Part shown: in pieces, positions 16,673-26,633 of the stretch | Layout: the number at the start of each line of letters is the position of its first letter | Numbering within the stretch: the first letter of the stretch is position 1 | Assembly: GCF_036014175.1 (NCBI RefSeq) | Contig: NZ_CP107917.1 | Coordinates: 4,898,001 to 4,962,000, forward strand | Direction: 5' to 3' | Source of the DNA: Streptomyces sp. NBC_00443 | GTDB lineage: Bacteria > Actinomycetota > Actinomycetes > Streptomycetales > Streptomycetaceae | Length of the DNA stretch: 64,000 bases | Notes under the pieces: generated by a model | The model's input: only the letters and a program-made list of their open reading frames with translations | What the model was told of the DNA's origin: nothing | Databases searched by the model: none | Program-made: the position numbers and the translations under genes

Positions 16673-17848
16673 CTACGGCGTGCCCACCGTCTGCCGCTGC
16701 CAGGACTGCTGGAACGCGAACCGCGCCGCCTCCACCTCGTGCCGCTGGTCGGCGTGCAGGACGCCGAGCGCGTACGCCGTCGCCGGGGCGATCCGCGGGG
16801 TGCGGGCCGCCTGCGCCGCGGCGGCCGCGGCCTCGGAGGCGTCACGGTGCCGGTTGAGGGACTGACCGGTCGCCAGCAGCCGTACGTCCACCTGGCCGCT
16901 GTCGCCCTGCAGCACCTCGCGGGCGTAGCGGTGCAGGCGCAGCAGCAGGCGGACCTGGTGCCACGGCGCGTCCTGCGGATGCGGGGCCGGGTCCGGGGAC
17001 AGTCCGTGGATCAGGGCCTCGGCGTTGTAGGGGTGGCCCGCCGTCACCAGGGGCAGCGCCGTCACCGCGTCGGTGAGCCGCTCCTCGGCGGCGGCCGCGA
17101 GGGGGCGCAGGTCGGCGGTCGCCGCGGCCGGGGTGAGGGGGACCTCGCTGGCCAGTACGGCGATGTTGTCGGCCACGGCGTGAAAACGGCTGCTGCCCAG
17201 GGCCTGGAGCGCGGTGCTGTGCGCTCGCGTCCGGGCCAGGGTCAGCTGGCGGTCGAGCAGGGCGCCCGCCTTTGCCGCGCCGACGGTCAGGTTGCCGCGT
17301 TCCGGGGTGGCCGCCGGGTGGGCCGGGGGACCGGCCTCAGCAGGCTCCCCTTTCTGTGGGCCGGCGCCGGGGCCACGGCCGCCCGCGGACGCATCGGTGG
17401 AACCGCTCCCCGCAGCCCTGCCCCCGCCGGGCACGGTCGTCGCACTGGGCACGCCGGCCACCCCCGTCTGCGCGGGCAGCACCGCCGCCCCCGACAACCG
17501 GTGCAGCGCCAGGAGCAGGCGCTCCAGACGGGCCGCGTACGCGTGTTCCATCGCCAGCGTGCCCGACAGCCAGGCCAGTTCGGGGCGGATGGCCTCCGAC
17601 CAGTCGGTGTCCAGCAACGGGCGGAACGTGTGCAGGCTGGCGCTGATACGGCGGGCCGAACGGCGCAGGGCCCGGGCCGCGTCGACGGACTCCTCCGAGC
17701 CACCGCCCGCCGTACCGCCGCCGGTCTCCCGGTGCATGCGCAGGGCTCGGAGGAACTCCGTGGCCTGGGCGCGCAGGTAGCCCGCGAGGGCGTCCCCGGT
17801 CACGGCCGCGGCCATGGGGTCCGTCGGATCAAGGTGTTGCTGTGCCAC
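16673..17848 (-). CDS. CHAD domain protein (polyphosphate-associated)
   Basis: A 391-residue helical protein. The N-terminal half has the CHAD hallmarks: D-A-L-A-G-Y-L-R-A-Q, V-D-A-A-R-A-L-R-R-S-A-R-R-I-S, and F-R-P-L-L-D, with a basic surface. A Pro/Ala/Gly-rich linker at about 145-190 precedes a second helical part. CHAD domains bind inorganic polyphosphate (established for the family). The gene overlaps the end of ppk by 20 bp, so polyphosphate binding or targeting is the natural role. Confidence 0.9.
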   Translation of the reverse strand: MAQQHLDPTDPMAAAVTGDALAGYLRAQATEFLRALRMHRETGGGTAGGGSEESVDAARALRRSARRISASLHTFRPLLDTDWSEAIRPELAWLSGTLAMEHAYAARLERLLLALHRLSGAAVLPAQTGVAGVPSATTVPGGGRAAGSGSTDASAGGRGPGAGPQKGEPAEAGPPAHPAATPERGNLTVGAAKAGALLDRQLTLARTRAHSTALQALGSSRFHAVADNIAVLASEVPLTPAAATADLRPLAAAAEERLTDAVTALPLVTAGHPYNAEALIHGLSPDPAPHPQDAPWHQVRLLLRLHRYAREVLQGDSGQVDVRLLATGQSLNRHRDASEAAAAAAQAARTPRIAPATAYALGVLHADQRHEVEAARFAFQQSWQRQTVGTP

Positions 17849-20065
17849 GCCGGCGCCTCCGGGCGTCTATGAGCATCTCCTGGACGTTGCGCAGGGGCTG
17901 GCCGTCCGCGTCCGTCGCGTGCCGGGTCCACTCGCCGTCTGGACCGAGGTGCCAGGACGCGGTGGTGTCGGACATACCGGTCTCCAGGAGCCGGTTGAGC
18001 GCGGCGCGGTGGGCCGGGTCGGTGACCCTGACCAGGGCCTCGATACGGCGGTCGAGGTTGCGGTGCATCATGTCGGCGCTGCCGATCCACACCTCGGGTT
18101 CGCCGCCGTTACCGAAGCCGAACACCCGGGAGTGTTCGAGGAAGCGGCCGAGGACCGAGCGGACGCGGATGTTCTCCGACAGCCCCGCCACGCCCGGGCG
18201 GATCGCGCAGATGCCGCGGACCCAGATGTCGACCGGTACGCCCGCCTGGGAGGCGGCGTAGCAGGCGTCGATGATCGCCTCGTCGACTATCGAGTTGACC
18301 TTGATGCGGACATGGGCGGGACGCCCGGCACGGTGGTGCTGGGCCTCCTTGTTGATCCGCGAGATCAGGCCGTCACGCAGGGACTTGGGGGCCACGAGCA
18401 GACGGCGGTACGTCTCCCGGCGGGAGTAGCCGGACAGGCGGTTGAACAGGTCGGACAGGTCGGCGCCGACCTGCGGGTCGGCGGTCAGCAGGCCGAGGTC
18501 CTCGTACAGCCGCGCCGTCTTCGGGTGGTAGTTGCCGGTGCCGACGTGGCTGTAGCGCCGCAGCGTCTCGCCCTCCTGGCGGACCACCAGGGACAGCTTG
18601 CAGTGCGTCTTCAGGCCGACGAGGCCGTAGACGACATGGCAGCCGGCCTCCTCCAGCTTGCGCGCCCATTTGATGTTGGCGTGCTCGTCGAAGCGGGCCT
18701 TGATCTCGACCAGCACGAGGACCTGCTTGCCGGCCTCGGCGGCGTCGATGAGCGCGTTGACTATGGGGGAGTCGCCGGACGTGCGGTACAGGGTCTGCTT
18801 GATCGCGAGGACGTCCGGGTCGTCGGCCGCCTGCTCCAGGAAGGCCTGCACGGAGGTGGAGAAGGAGTCGTACGGGTGGTGCAGCAGCACGTCCCGGTTG
18901 CGCAGCGCGGCGAAGATGTCCGGCGCGGACGCCGACTCGACCTCGGCGAGATCGCGATGGGTGCCCGCGACGAACTTCGGGTACTTCAGCTCGGGCCGGT
19001 CGATGTGGGCGATGCGGAAGAGACCGGTGAGGTCCAGGGGCCGGTCAGCGGGTAGACCTCGGCCTCGCTGATCTTCAGCTCACGCACCAGCAGGTCAAGG
19101 ACCTCCTGGTTGATGTTCTCCTCGACCTCCAGGCGCACCGGCGGCCCGAAGCGGCGCCGCATGAGCTCCTTCTCCAGGGCCTGGAGGAGGTTCTCGGCGT
19201 CGTCCTCCTCGACCTCCAGGTCCTCGTTGCGGGTGACCCGGAAGGCGTGGTGCTCCAGGACCTCCATGCCCGGGAACAGCTCCTCCAGGTGCGCGCCGAT
19301 GACGTCCTCGATGGGGACGAACCGGCCGGGGGAGGCTTCCAGGAAGCGGGAGAGCAGCGGCGGCACCTTCACGCGGGCGAAGTGCGGCGTGCCGGTGACG
19401 GGGTTGCGGACCCGTACGGCCAGGTTCAGGGACAGGCCCGAGATGTACGGGAAGGGGTGCGCCGGGTCGACCGCCAGCGGGGTCAGGACCGGGAAGATCT
19501 GGTGCCGGAACAGGGTGAAGAGGCGGGCCTGCTCCTTCTCCGTCAGCTCGCTCCAGCGCACCAGGTGGATGCTCTCCTCCGCGAGCGCGGGGGCGACGTC
19601 CTCGTGGTAGCAGGCGGCGTGCCGGGCCATCAGTTCGCGGGAGCGGGCCCAGATCATCTCCAGGACCTCGCGGGGCTGGAGGCCGGAAGCGGACCGGGTG
19701 GCGACACCGGTGGCGATCCGGCGCTTCAGACCGGCCACCCGGACCATGAAGAACTCGTCCAGGTTGCTGGCGAAGATCGCCAGGAAGTTCGCACGTTCGA
19801 GGAGCGGGGTGTTCGGATCCTCGGCGAGTTCGAGGACGCGCTCGTTGAACGCGAGCCAGCTGCGCTCCCGGTCCAGGAAACGGCCCTGCGGCAACTGGAC
19901 GCCGTCGATCTCGGTGACCTCGTACGCGTCGAGGTCGGCATCGATGTCGGGTTCCAGGTCGGAGACCACTGCCGAGGTGACCCCGTGCGGACGGTGCGCC
20001 GCGATGGAGCCCACGGAGGGCTGCGCGTGCTGGACCTTTGCCTGGGCGTTCGAGGACTGGCTCAT
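17829..20065 (-). pseudogene. ppk: Polyphosphate kinase Ppk, interrupted by a -1 frameshift
   Basis: Two reading frames together encode a complete PPK1 of about 745 residues. The first, from ATG 20065, covers the N-terminal and head domains (RFLDRERSWLAFNERVLELA; HPFPYISGLSLNLAVRV). The second covers the phospholipase-D-like catalytic domains (LLHHPYDSFSTSVQAFLEQA; HVGTGNYHPKTARLYEDLGLL; SADMMHRNLDRRIE), which contain the autophosphorylated and catalytic His residues. The break is at the GGGG run 19037-19040 (minus-strand CCCC). One extra C restores TGPLDLTGLFRIAH. No other lesion is seen, so a sequencing miss is likely. Ppk makes polyphosphate from ATP. Confidence 0.9.
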
Positions 20066-20348
20066 ATGCCCATTGTTCCGCGTGTCGAGGCTTATGGGCG
20101 CGTCGGAAAGCGCGGGCGGGAGCTTGGCGGGGAGGCGTCGGGCGTCCCCGTTCCTCGCGCTCCCTCCCGGGTGCGGCGAAGGCTCTGGCACGGCGGGGGT
20201 CATTGGCTGAGCGTCGCAAGTCCGTCTGAACCAATGGTTACGAAGACATGGCGTGTGGGATAGCGGGGGGCGGCTCGCGGACGTCTACATCGCCGGGCGG
20301 CTGTCCGGACCGCACGTCCCCTCCCCCTTGAGGGGCGTGCGGCGGGAT
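20066..20348. other. Intergenic region between ppk and ABC permease
   Basis: About 280 bp without a supported gene. It contains the small palindrome AACCAATGGTT (20229-20239) and a GC-rich inverted CCGCACG/CGTGCGG pair near 20310-20345 that could end the leftward ABC operon. No clear PHO box is visible upstream of ppk. Confidence 0.4.
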
Positions 20349-21278
20349 CTACGGCGTGCGGCGGCGCAGCAGCCAGAAGGCGGCGAGCGTCGCGGCGGCG
20401 GCCACGGCGAGCAGGATGCCGGTTTCGACGTACTGGATCGGCCAGTAGTGGGATTCGGGGTGGTACGTCACCCGGATGTGCCGGACACCGTCCATGGTCC
20501 TCTCGTCCCGGCCCGTCACCAGGGCCGAGCGGGGCATTTCGAGACGGCCTGTCGCGGTGCGGGTGACCGCCGGCCACAGGTCCTCGCGGAAGCGTTCCAG
20601 CACGCCGCACAGGACGAGCGCGGCCAGGAGGCCCACCCCGGCGCCGGCCAGGGCTCGCCGCAGCAGCAGCCCGGCGAGTGCGCCGAGGGCGAGGCCGGCC
20701 AGGGTGTAGCCGACGGTGGCCGGGCCGGTGCCGACGAAGGCGTCCGCGTTGTACCAGTCACCGACCAGGTCGGGGTCGCCGTCGCCGCGCGCCCAGTTGT
20801 TCAGCAGGACGAGTCCGCCGGTGCCGGCGGCCAGCAGTACGGCCGGGACGGCGAGCTTGGCCGCCAGCCAGCGGGTCGGGGTGACCGACTGGGACCAGGC
20901 GAGACGCGCGGTGCCGCTCTCCAGCTCGCGGCCGATGAGCGCGCCGCCGGCCCAGGCGGCCACGGGCCAGATCGCGTAGGTCAGAGCGTTGGCGACCAGC
21001 CCGATCCAGCTGATGTAGACGTCGTCCACGGTGATCGACTCGACGGACGCACAGCCGGGGTAGCCCTCGCGGGCCGGTGTCGCGCACGGGACGTCGCCCT
21101 TGCGGGCCTCGTCGCCGATGGCGTACATCCAGATCAGTACGGCCGTGGCGCCGAGCAGGGCCAGCGCCCAGAACACGAGCGCCGTGCGGTGCACCCGCAG
21201 GACGGTCCAGACCAGGCCCCGCGGGCCTCGCGGGGTGCGGTCGGCGGGGGCGGTCGTGGCGGTGAGCGCGGTCGTCAT
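20349..21278 (-). CDS. ABC transporter permease subunit (paralogue B)
   Basis: A 309-residue membrane protein with about six helices. It shares the motifs PRGPRGLVWTxLRxHRxAL at the N-terminus and WAGGALIGRELESGTARLAW in the middle with its upstream neighbour, to which it is clearly paralogous. It overlaps that neighbour by 4 bp (ATGA). With the upstream ATPase it likely forms a heteromeric ABC-2-type exporter or antibiotic/stress-response transporter, as in YtrABC-like operons. The substrate is unknown. Confidence 0.88.
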   Translation of the reverse strand: MTTALTATTAPADRTPRGPRGLVWTVLRVHRTALVFWALALLGATAVLIWMYAIGDEARKGDVPCATPAREGYPGCASVESITVDDVYISWIGLVANALTYAIWPVAAWAGGALIGRELESGTARLAWSQSVTPTRWLAAKLAVPAVLLAAGTGGLVLLNNWARGDGDPDLVGDWYNADAFVGTGPATVGYTLAGLALGALAGLLLRRALAGAGVGLLAALVLCGVLERFREDLWPAVTRTATGRLEMPRSALVTGRDERTMDGVRHIRVTYHPESHYWPIQYVETGILLAVAAAATLAAFWLLRRRTP

Positions 21279-22273
21279 ACGGCGGCTCCGGTACGCCGCT
21301 TCAGCAGCCGGAAGGCGATCAGCACCGCCAGCGCCGCCACGGCGAGGGCGATGCCCGTCTCCATCAGCTGCAGCGGCCAGAAGTGCGACGACGGGTGGAA
21401 GTCGCGGTAGAAGCCCACGATGTCGTGGTCGGCGAGGCACTTGGCGTCGTCGACGCAGATGGGGTCCGAGACGCGGGCGCCGGCGGAGGTGAGGCCGCCC
21501 TCGCCGACGACCATGCCGATGTACGGCGGGTACTCGTCCTTGTTGACGAGCGTCTCGACCGGCCACAGATGCGGGCGCAAATCGGCGAGCGCTTGCAGCA
21601 GGACCGCAAGGCCGACGACCGCCGTGCCGAGCGCGGGCAGGGCGCGGCGCTGGAGCACGCCCGCGAGGACGCCGACGGCGAGGCCGAGGAGGGCGTAGGC
21701 GGTGGCGAGGGTGCCGTTGGCGACGAAGCTGATGCTGTCGTGCCACTCGCGCGAGCTCAGCACCGACCGCAGTGGACCCTCCGCGGACCACAGCATGCGG
21801 TGCAGCAGCGTGAGCAGGAGCGTGCCGGAGACGAGCAGGGCGGCCGGGACGGCGAGCTTGGCGGCGAGCCAGCGGGCCGGGGAGACCGACTGCGTCCACG
21901 CCAACTGGGCGGTGCCGCTCTCCAGTTCGCGCCCGATGAGGGCGGCGCCCGCCCAGGCGGCGGTGAGGAACGGCGTGAGGGTGAGCAGTCCGGCGCCGAC
22001 GGCGACGACCGTGTCGAGCCGCATGGCGGCGGGGCCCGTGAAGTCGCAGCCCGGACCCGGTTGCGCCAAGTCGCAGCCCATCTTCCGGAACTCGGCCCAG
22101 GCGGCGTCCGCCCCCGGCCCGTACGCCCACAGCAGTGCCCCGGCGGCCACGGCCACCAGCATCACCCAGAACCACAGCGCCGAGCGGTGCAGTCGCAGCA
22201 TCGTCCAGACCAGGCCGCGCGGTCCGCGGGAGGGTGTGGCGGTGGTGGACGTCTCAAGGGTCACGGTGGTCAT
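21275..22273 (-). CDS. ABC transporter permease subunit (paralogue A)
   Basis: A 332-residue membrane protein with about six helices and the same conserved blocks as its downstream paralogue, including WAGAALIGRELESGTAQLAW, S-P-A-R-W-L-A-A-K-L-A-V-P-A and the C-terminal H-F-W-P-L-Q-x-M-E-T-G-I-A-L. Its start overlaps the ATPase stop by 4 bp. The operon order is gntR, ATPase, permease A, permease B, all translationally coupled. Confidence 0.88.
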   Translation of the reverse strand: MTTVTLETSTTATPSRGPRGLVWTMLRLHRSALWFWVMLVAVAAGALLWAYGPGADAAWAEFRKMGCDLAQPGPGCDFTGPAAMRLDTVVAVGAGLLTLTPFLTAAWAGAALIGRELESGTAQLAWTQSVSPARWLAAKLAVPAALLVSGTLLLTLLHRMLWSAEGPLRSVLSSREWHDSISFVANGTLATAYALLGLAVGVLAGVLQRRALPALGTAVVGLAVLLQALADLRPHLWPVETLVNKDEYPPYIGMVVGEGGLTSAGARVSDPICVDDAKCLADHDIVGFYRDFHPSSHFWPLQLMETGIALAVAALAVLIAFRLLKRRTGAAV

Positions 22274-23156
22274 ACGGCGGCCTCCCGCACGTCGTCGAGG
22301 CGGAGGGCAGGGGCCTCGGGGGCGCGCAGGTGCGCCAGGACCAGTTCCTCCAGCGTCGGGGCGGTGGTCTGCCAGCTGTCGCCGAGGGGGCCCTCGGGGC
22401 GTATGAGTGCGGTGAGTTGGCGCCCGGTGGTGCGGGACTCGACCACGGTGTGCGGGTCCAGGGACGCGTCGGCGCGGCCCGTGACGAGGCGGTGCGCGGC
22501 GAGCAGGTCGTCCAGCGGGCCGGCGAGGCGCACCCGGCCGGCGCCGAGGAGCAGAAGGTGGTCGCAGGCGCCCTCCAGCTCGGCCACGACATGCGAGGAC
22601 ATGACAACCGTGGTGCCGTGCTCGGCGGCGTCGGCCATGAGCGTGGCCATCAGCTGGTGCCGGGCGAGCGGGTCGAGGTCGGCCATCGGCTCGTCCAGGA
22701 GCAGCAGTTCGGGGCGCTTGCCGAGGGCGAGGGCGAGCGCGACGCGGGTGCGCTGGCCGCCGGAGAGCGTGCGGATCTTCGCGTCCGGTTCGAGGTCGCC
22801 CTCGGCGACGATCCGCTCGGCGACCCGGTCGTCCCAGCGGCCGGGGTTCAGCTCGCGGCCGAAGCGCAGGGTGTCGGCGATGGTGAGCTGCGGGTGCAGC
22901 GGCTTGTCCTGGGCGACGTACCCGATCCGCGCGCGGACCGCCCCCGGGGCCTGGCCGAGGACGCTGATCGTGCCGTCGGTGGGGGCAGCAGACCGGCGGC
23001 GAGGGAGAGCAGGGTCGACTTGCCCGCGCCGTTCGGCCCGACGACGGCGCACACGGTCCCCGCGGGGAGCCGGAAGTCGCAGCCGTCCAGCGCCGGCTTG
23101 CGGCGCCGCCCGAACCTCTTGCCCAGCGCGGCCGCCTCGATGGCGGTCTCGGTCAT
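22270..23156 (-). pseudogene. ABC transporter ATP-binding protein, interrupted by a -1 frameshift
   Basis: The N-terminal part from ATG 23156 has Walker A GPNGAGKST. The frame breaks after LSLAAGLLPP, at the GGGGG run 22981-22985. Adding one base continues into TDGTISVLGQAPGAV and on to Q-loop YVAQD, signature LSGGQRTRVALAL and Walker B LLLLDEPMADLDP. The repaired protein is about 295 residues. Both coupled overlaps (with gntR upstream and the permease downstream) are intact, so the gene is probably functional in the organism and the deletion is a sequencing error. Confidence 0.85.
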
Positions 23157-23557
23157 GATTCGTCCCCCTTGAGATGCGTGTCCAGCTTGAAGTGCGTGTC
23201 CAGTACGGAAATGAAGAGAGCGTCCACGTCGTCGCGGTCCAGCCCGGCCTCGCGGGCCCGTACGGCCCACGCGTCCAGTTCGGTGCGCAGAGGCGAGTCG
23301 GCCGGTGCGGTGTTGAGTCCGCGCCGTACGAACGTGCCGAGCCCCCGGCGTGCCTCGACCAGGCCTTCGCGTTCCAGTTCGCGGTAGGCCTTGAGGACGG
23401 TGTTGGGGTTGATGGCGGTTGCCTCGACGACCTCACGGGCCGTGGGCAGCTTGTCGCCCGGCTCCAACAGGCCCAGGCGCAGGGCCTGTTTGGTCTGCTG
23501 GACGATCTGCACATAGGTGGCGACGCCGGAGCGCCGGTCGATGCGGTACTCGACCAT
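23153..23557 (-). CDS. GntR family regulator, YtrA subfamily
   Basis: A protein of 134 residues from ATG 23557 (a GTG at 23569 is also in frame but falls inside the operator palindrome). A winged helix-turn-helix at ~10-75 includes LPTAREVVEATAINPNTVLKAY and GLVEARRGLGTFV. A short YtrA-type C-terminal helical dimer region follows, with no ligand domain. It overlaps the ABC ATPase start by 4 bp. YtrA members repress their own ABC transporter operon and respond to cell-envelope antibiotics; that response is family knowledge, not shown here. Confidence 0.92.
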   Translation of the reverse strand: MVEYRIDRRSGVATYVQIVQQTKQALRLGLLEPGDKLPTAREVVEATAINPNTVLKAYRELEREGLVEARRGLGTFVRRGLNTAPADSPLRTELDAWAVRAREAGLDRDDVDALFISVLDTHFKLDTHLKGDES

Positions 23558-23563
23558 CCGTTC

Positions 23564-23601
23564 CACCACCCTTTCACTAATTGAGTAGTGAAAGGGTGGT
23601 G
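23564..23601. promoter_or_regulatory. Long perfect palindrome: YtrA-type autoregulatory operator
   Basis: The arms CACCACCCTTTCACTA (23564-23579) and TAGTGAAAGGGTGGTG (23586-23601) are 16-bp perfect complements around a 6-nt spacer ATTGAG. It begins 7 bp upstream of the regulator start, and the TACTCAATTAGTGAA segment on the minus strand probably overlaps the promoter. A dimeric GntR/YtrA protein is the obvious ligand. Confidence 0.8.
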
Positions 23602-23658
23602 CAAAGAAAGGGGCGGCGTCAAGATTGCCGCCCCTTGTCTGCCCTTATCTGCCGGATG

Positions 23659-24585
23659 TCACGTCTCGGTCCGGTACATGAGGTCCGTCTCGTACGTGGT
23701 GAACCCGAGCCGTTCGTACACCGACACCGCCGCCTTGTTGTCGGCGTCGACGTAGAGCATCGCCGTGGGCAGCCCCTGCGCGGCCAGGTGCCGCAGCCCG
23801 ATCGTGGTGAGGGCCTTGCCCAGGCCGCCGCCCTGCGCGCCAGGCCGCACGCCGAGGACGTACACCTCGCCGAGCCCCTCCTCCGCGTGGACCTTCGTCC
23901 AGTGGAAGCCGACGAGCTCGCCGGCCCGTTCGGCAAGGAAGAACCCCGCCGGGTCGAACCACGGCTGGGCCTTGCGGTCGTCGAGGTCGCGCTGGGTGAG
24001 GGAGCCCTGCTCGGGGTGGTGGGCGAAGGCGGCGGCGTTGACCGCGAGCCACGCCGCGTCGTCCCGGCCGGGCTCGAAGGTGCGGACCGTCCCGCCCTCA
24101 GGGAGCACCGGGTCCGGCAGCGTCAGGTCCGTCAACGAGCGGCGCATCTGGCGCAGTTCGCGGAACAGCGTGAGGCCGAGGACCTGGGACAGGTGGCGGG
24201 CGGCGGCGTGGCCGCCGTGGGCCCACACCCGCAGCCGCTTGCCGGACGCGGCGAGGAGGGCCGAGCCCAGCGCGCGGCCGTGGCCGTGGCCGCGGTGCGA
24301 GGGGTGGACGACCAGTTCGGCGGCCGGGGCCTCCACCGGGTCGGTGTCCTCCAGCTGGGCGTAGCCGACGAGTTCGCCGCCGACCGTCAGCAGCAGATGC
24401 GACACGCCCGCGCGCTCCCCGCCGCGCAGTTGCAGCCGCCCCTGCTCGGACACCGCCTGCTGCCCGTCGTTCCGGGCGGCCTCCGCGAGCAGTTCGAGCA
24501 CGGCCTCGGTCTGCTCCGGGGACAGCGCGAGATGGGTCTCGATGGAACGGATCGGAAGCGGGTGTGCGGTGTCGTCGCTGGTCAT
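23659..24585 (-). CDS. mshD: Mycothiol synthase
   Basis: A 308-residue protein from ATG 24585 with two tandem GNAT domains. The N-terminal half includes ELVVHPSHRGHGHGRALGSA. The C-terminal half has the acetyl-CoA loop GEVYVLGVRPGAQGGGLGKA and ends in VYERLGFTTYETDLMY, as in MshD. It acetylates the cysteinyl amine of Cys-GlcN-Ins, the last step of mycothiol synthesis. It stands alone and divergent from the secreted nucleotidase gene. In-frame codons upstream add 10 residues, but MTSDD is the usual start. Confidence 0.93.
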   Translation of the reverse strand: MTSDDTAHPLPIRSIETHLALSPEQTEAVLELLAEAARNDGQQAVSEQGRLQLRGGERAGVSHLLLTVGGELVGYAQLEDTDPVEAPAAELVVHPSHRGHGHGRALGSALLAASGKRLRVWAHGGHAAARHLSQVLGLTLFRELRQMRRSLTDLTLPDPVLPEGGTVRTFEPGRDDAAWLAVNAAAFAHHPEQGSLTQRDLDDRKAQPWFDPAGFFLAERAGELVGFHWTKVHAEEGLGEVYVLGVRPGAQGGGLGKALTTIGLRHLAAQGLPTAMLYVDADNKAAVSVYERLGFTTYETDLMYRTET

Positions 24586-24737
24586 GCGTACGAGGGTAAG
24601 GGGCGCCTCCGCCAAAGTCCCGGCACAGAAGCAACCAGCCTGTAACCCGGAACCCCCTGTCGCGCTACGCGCGTTGACTCTAGGCTGCCGCCCGACGGGG
24701 CCATGTCACTTACGACTCACGACTCACAGGGGGGCGG

Positions 24738-26552
24738 ATGTCAGCCACATCCCACCAGCAGCACCGCAGACGCCGTACGTACGCACTGATCGCGACCGCC
24801 GCCGGTCTCGCCACCGTGGGCGCGCTGGCCGCGGCGCTGCCCGCGACGGCGTCGGCGGACCGGAGCACGGGCAAGGGGGGCCACGGTCACCAGCACGGCC
24901 GCTACCAGGACGTCCAGCTGCTGTCCTTCAACGACCTGCACGGCAACCTGGAGCCGCCGGCCGGTTCCTCCGGCCGGGTCACCGAGCTGCAGGCGGACGG
25001 CACGACGAAGACCATCGACGCGGGCGGCGTGGAGTACCTCGCCACGCACCTGCGCCAGGCGCGCGAGGGCGAGAAGTACTCCATCACCGCGGCCGGCGGC
25101 GACATGGTCGGCGCCTCCCCGCTGATCTCGGGCCTGTTCCACGACGAGCCCACGATCGAGGCGCTGAACAAGCTCGACCTGGACGTCACCTCGGTCGGCA
25201 ACCACGAGTTCGACGAGGGCGCCAAGGAGCTGGCCCGCCTGCAGAAGGGCGGCTGCCACCCGACGGCCGGCTGCTACTCGGACAAGAAGTTCAAGGGCGC
25301 CGACTTCCCCTACCTCGCCGCCAACGTCCTCGACGAGAAGACCGGCAAGCCGATCCTCAAGCCCTACTGGGTGTGGAAGAAGCGGGACGTCAAGGTCGGC
25401 TTCATCGGCGTGACCCTGGAGGACACGCCGGGTGTCGTCTCCGCCGAGGGCGTCAAGGGCCTGAAGTTCAAGGACGAGGTCGAGACGATCAACAAGTACG
25501 CCAAGGTGCTTCAGCGCCAGGGCGTGAAGTCGATCGTCGCGCTCATCCACGAGGGCGGTGCCCCGGCCTCCGCGTCGTACAACTACGACTGCGAGGCCCC
25601 GGGCGCGGGCGACGGCGTCTCCGGCCCGATCGTCGACATCGCCAAGAACATCACGCCGCAGGTCGACGCGCTGGTCACCGGCCACACGCACGCCGCGTAC
25701 GTCTGCTCGATCGACGACCCGTCGGGCAAGCCCCGCATGGTCACGTCGGCGGCGTCCTTCGGCCGCCTCTACACGGACACCACGCTGACGTACGACCGCT
25801 ACACCGGCGACATCGCCCGTACGGCCGTGAAGTCCGCGAACCGTGTGGTCACCCGGGACGTCCCCAAGGCGCCCGACATGACCCGGCTGATCAGCAAGTG
25901 GAACACCCTCGCGGCGCCCATCGGCAACCGCGCGATCGGCTACGTCTCCGCCGACATCCCGAGCGCCGGCACCGAGTCCCCGCTCGGCGACCTGATCGCC
26001 GACGCGCAGCTGGCGTACGGCAAGGAGCTGGACCCGGAGACGGACCTCGCGCTGATGAACCCCGGCGGCATCAGGGCGCCGCTGACCTACGCGGCGAAGG
26101 GCGTCGAGGGCGACGGTGTGGTGACGTACGCCGAGGGCTTCACGGTGCAGCCGTTCTCCAACACGGTGAACCTTCAGGACCTGACCGGCGCGCAGCTGAT
26201 CCAGGTGCTCAAGGAGCAGGTGAGCGGTACGAACGCGGCCTCGCCGAAGGTCCTGCAGATCTCCTCGGGCCTGACGTACACGCTGGACCTGACGAAGTCG
26301 GGCGGGGACCGTGTGGTGAGCGACTCGATCAAGCTCAACGGCGAGGCGATCAACCCGACGGCCACCTACCGTGTCGCCACGAACAACTTCCTCGCGGGCG
26401 GCGGCGACGGCTTCCCCACGCTGGGCCAGGGCACGAACGACCTGGTCGGGACGGACGACCTGACGGTGCTGGAGAAGTACCTGACGGCCAACTCCTCGGC
26501 CACGAACCCGATCGCCCCGCCGGCGGCGAACCGGATCACGGTTGTGCAGTAG
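24738..26552 (+). CDS. Secreted 5'-nucleotidase / metallophosphoesterase
   Basis: A 604-residue exported enzyme. An Arg-rich signal peptide (~1-38) precedes a metallophosphatase domain with FNDLHGN (D-x-H), AGGDMVGA, GNHEFD and GHTHAAY metal-binding motifs, then a 5'-nucleotidase C-terminal substrate domain (from ~390; includes LMNPGGIRAPL and the aromatic nucleotide-binding region). It ends shortly after the C-domain with no sorting signal or lipobox. It would release phosphate from extracellular nucleotides, matching the phosphate theme of the window. No convincing PHO box is seen in the 150 bp upstream. TTGACT at 24671 might belong to its promoter. Confidence 0.92.
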   Translation: MSATSHQQHRRRRTYALIATAAGLATVGALAAALPATASADRSTGKGGHGHQHGRYQDVQLLSFNDLHGNLEPPAGSSGRVTELQADGTTKTIDAGGVEYLATHLRQAREGEKYSITAAGGDMVGASPLISGLFHDEPTIEALNKLDLDVTSVGNHEFDEGAKELARLQKGGCHPTAGCYSDKKFKGADFPYLAANVLDEKTGKPILKPYWVWKKRDVKVGFIGVTLEDTPGVVSAEGVKGLKFKDEVETINKYAKVLQRQGVKSIVALIHEGGAPASASYNYDCEAPGAGDGVSGPIVDIAKNITPQVDALVTGHTHAAYVCSIDDPSGKPRMVTSAASFGRLYTDTTLTYDRYTGDIARTAVKSANRVVTRDVPKAPDMTRLISKWNTLAAPIGNRAIGYVSADIPSAGTESPLGDLIADAQLAYGKELDPETDLALMNPGGIRAPLTYAAKGVEGDGVVTYAEGFTVQPFSNTVNLQDLTGAQLIQVLKEQVSGTNAASPKVLQISSGLTYTLDLTKSGGDRVVSDSIKLNGEAINPTATYRVATNNFLAGGGDGFPTLGQGTNDLVGTDDLTVLEKYLTANSSATNPIAPPAANRITVVQ

Positions 26553-26633
26553 TGAAGTGAAGTAGCGTGAACTAGATCGCAAACCTCCGGTAGAGGTTGC
26601 GGGTGGGGGGCGTGCGCATGGTCGGATAGGCCG

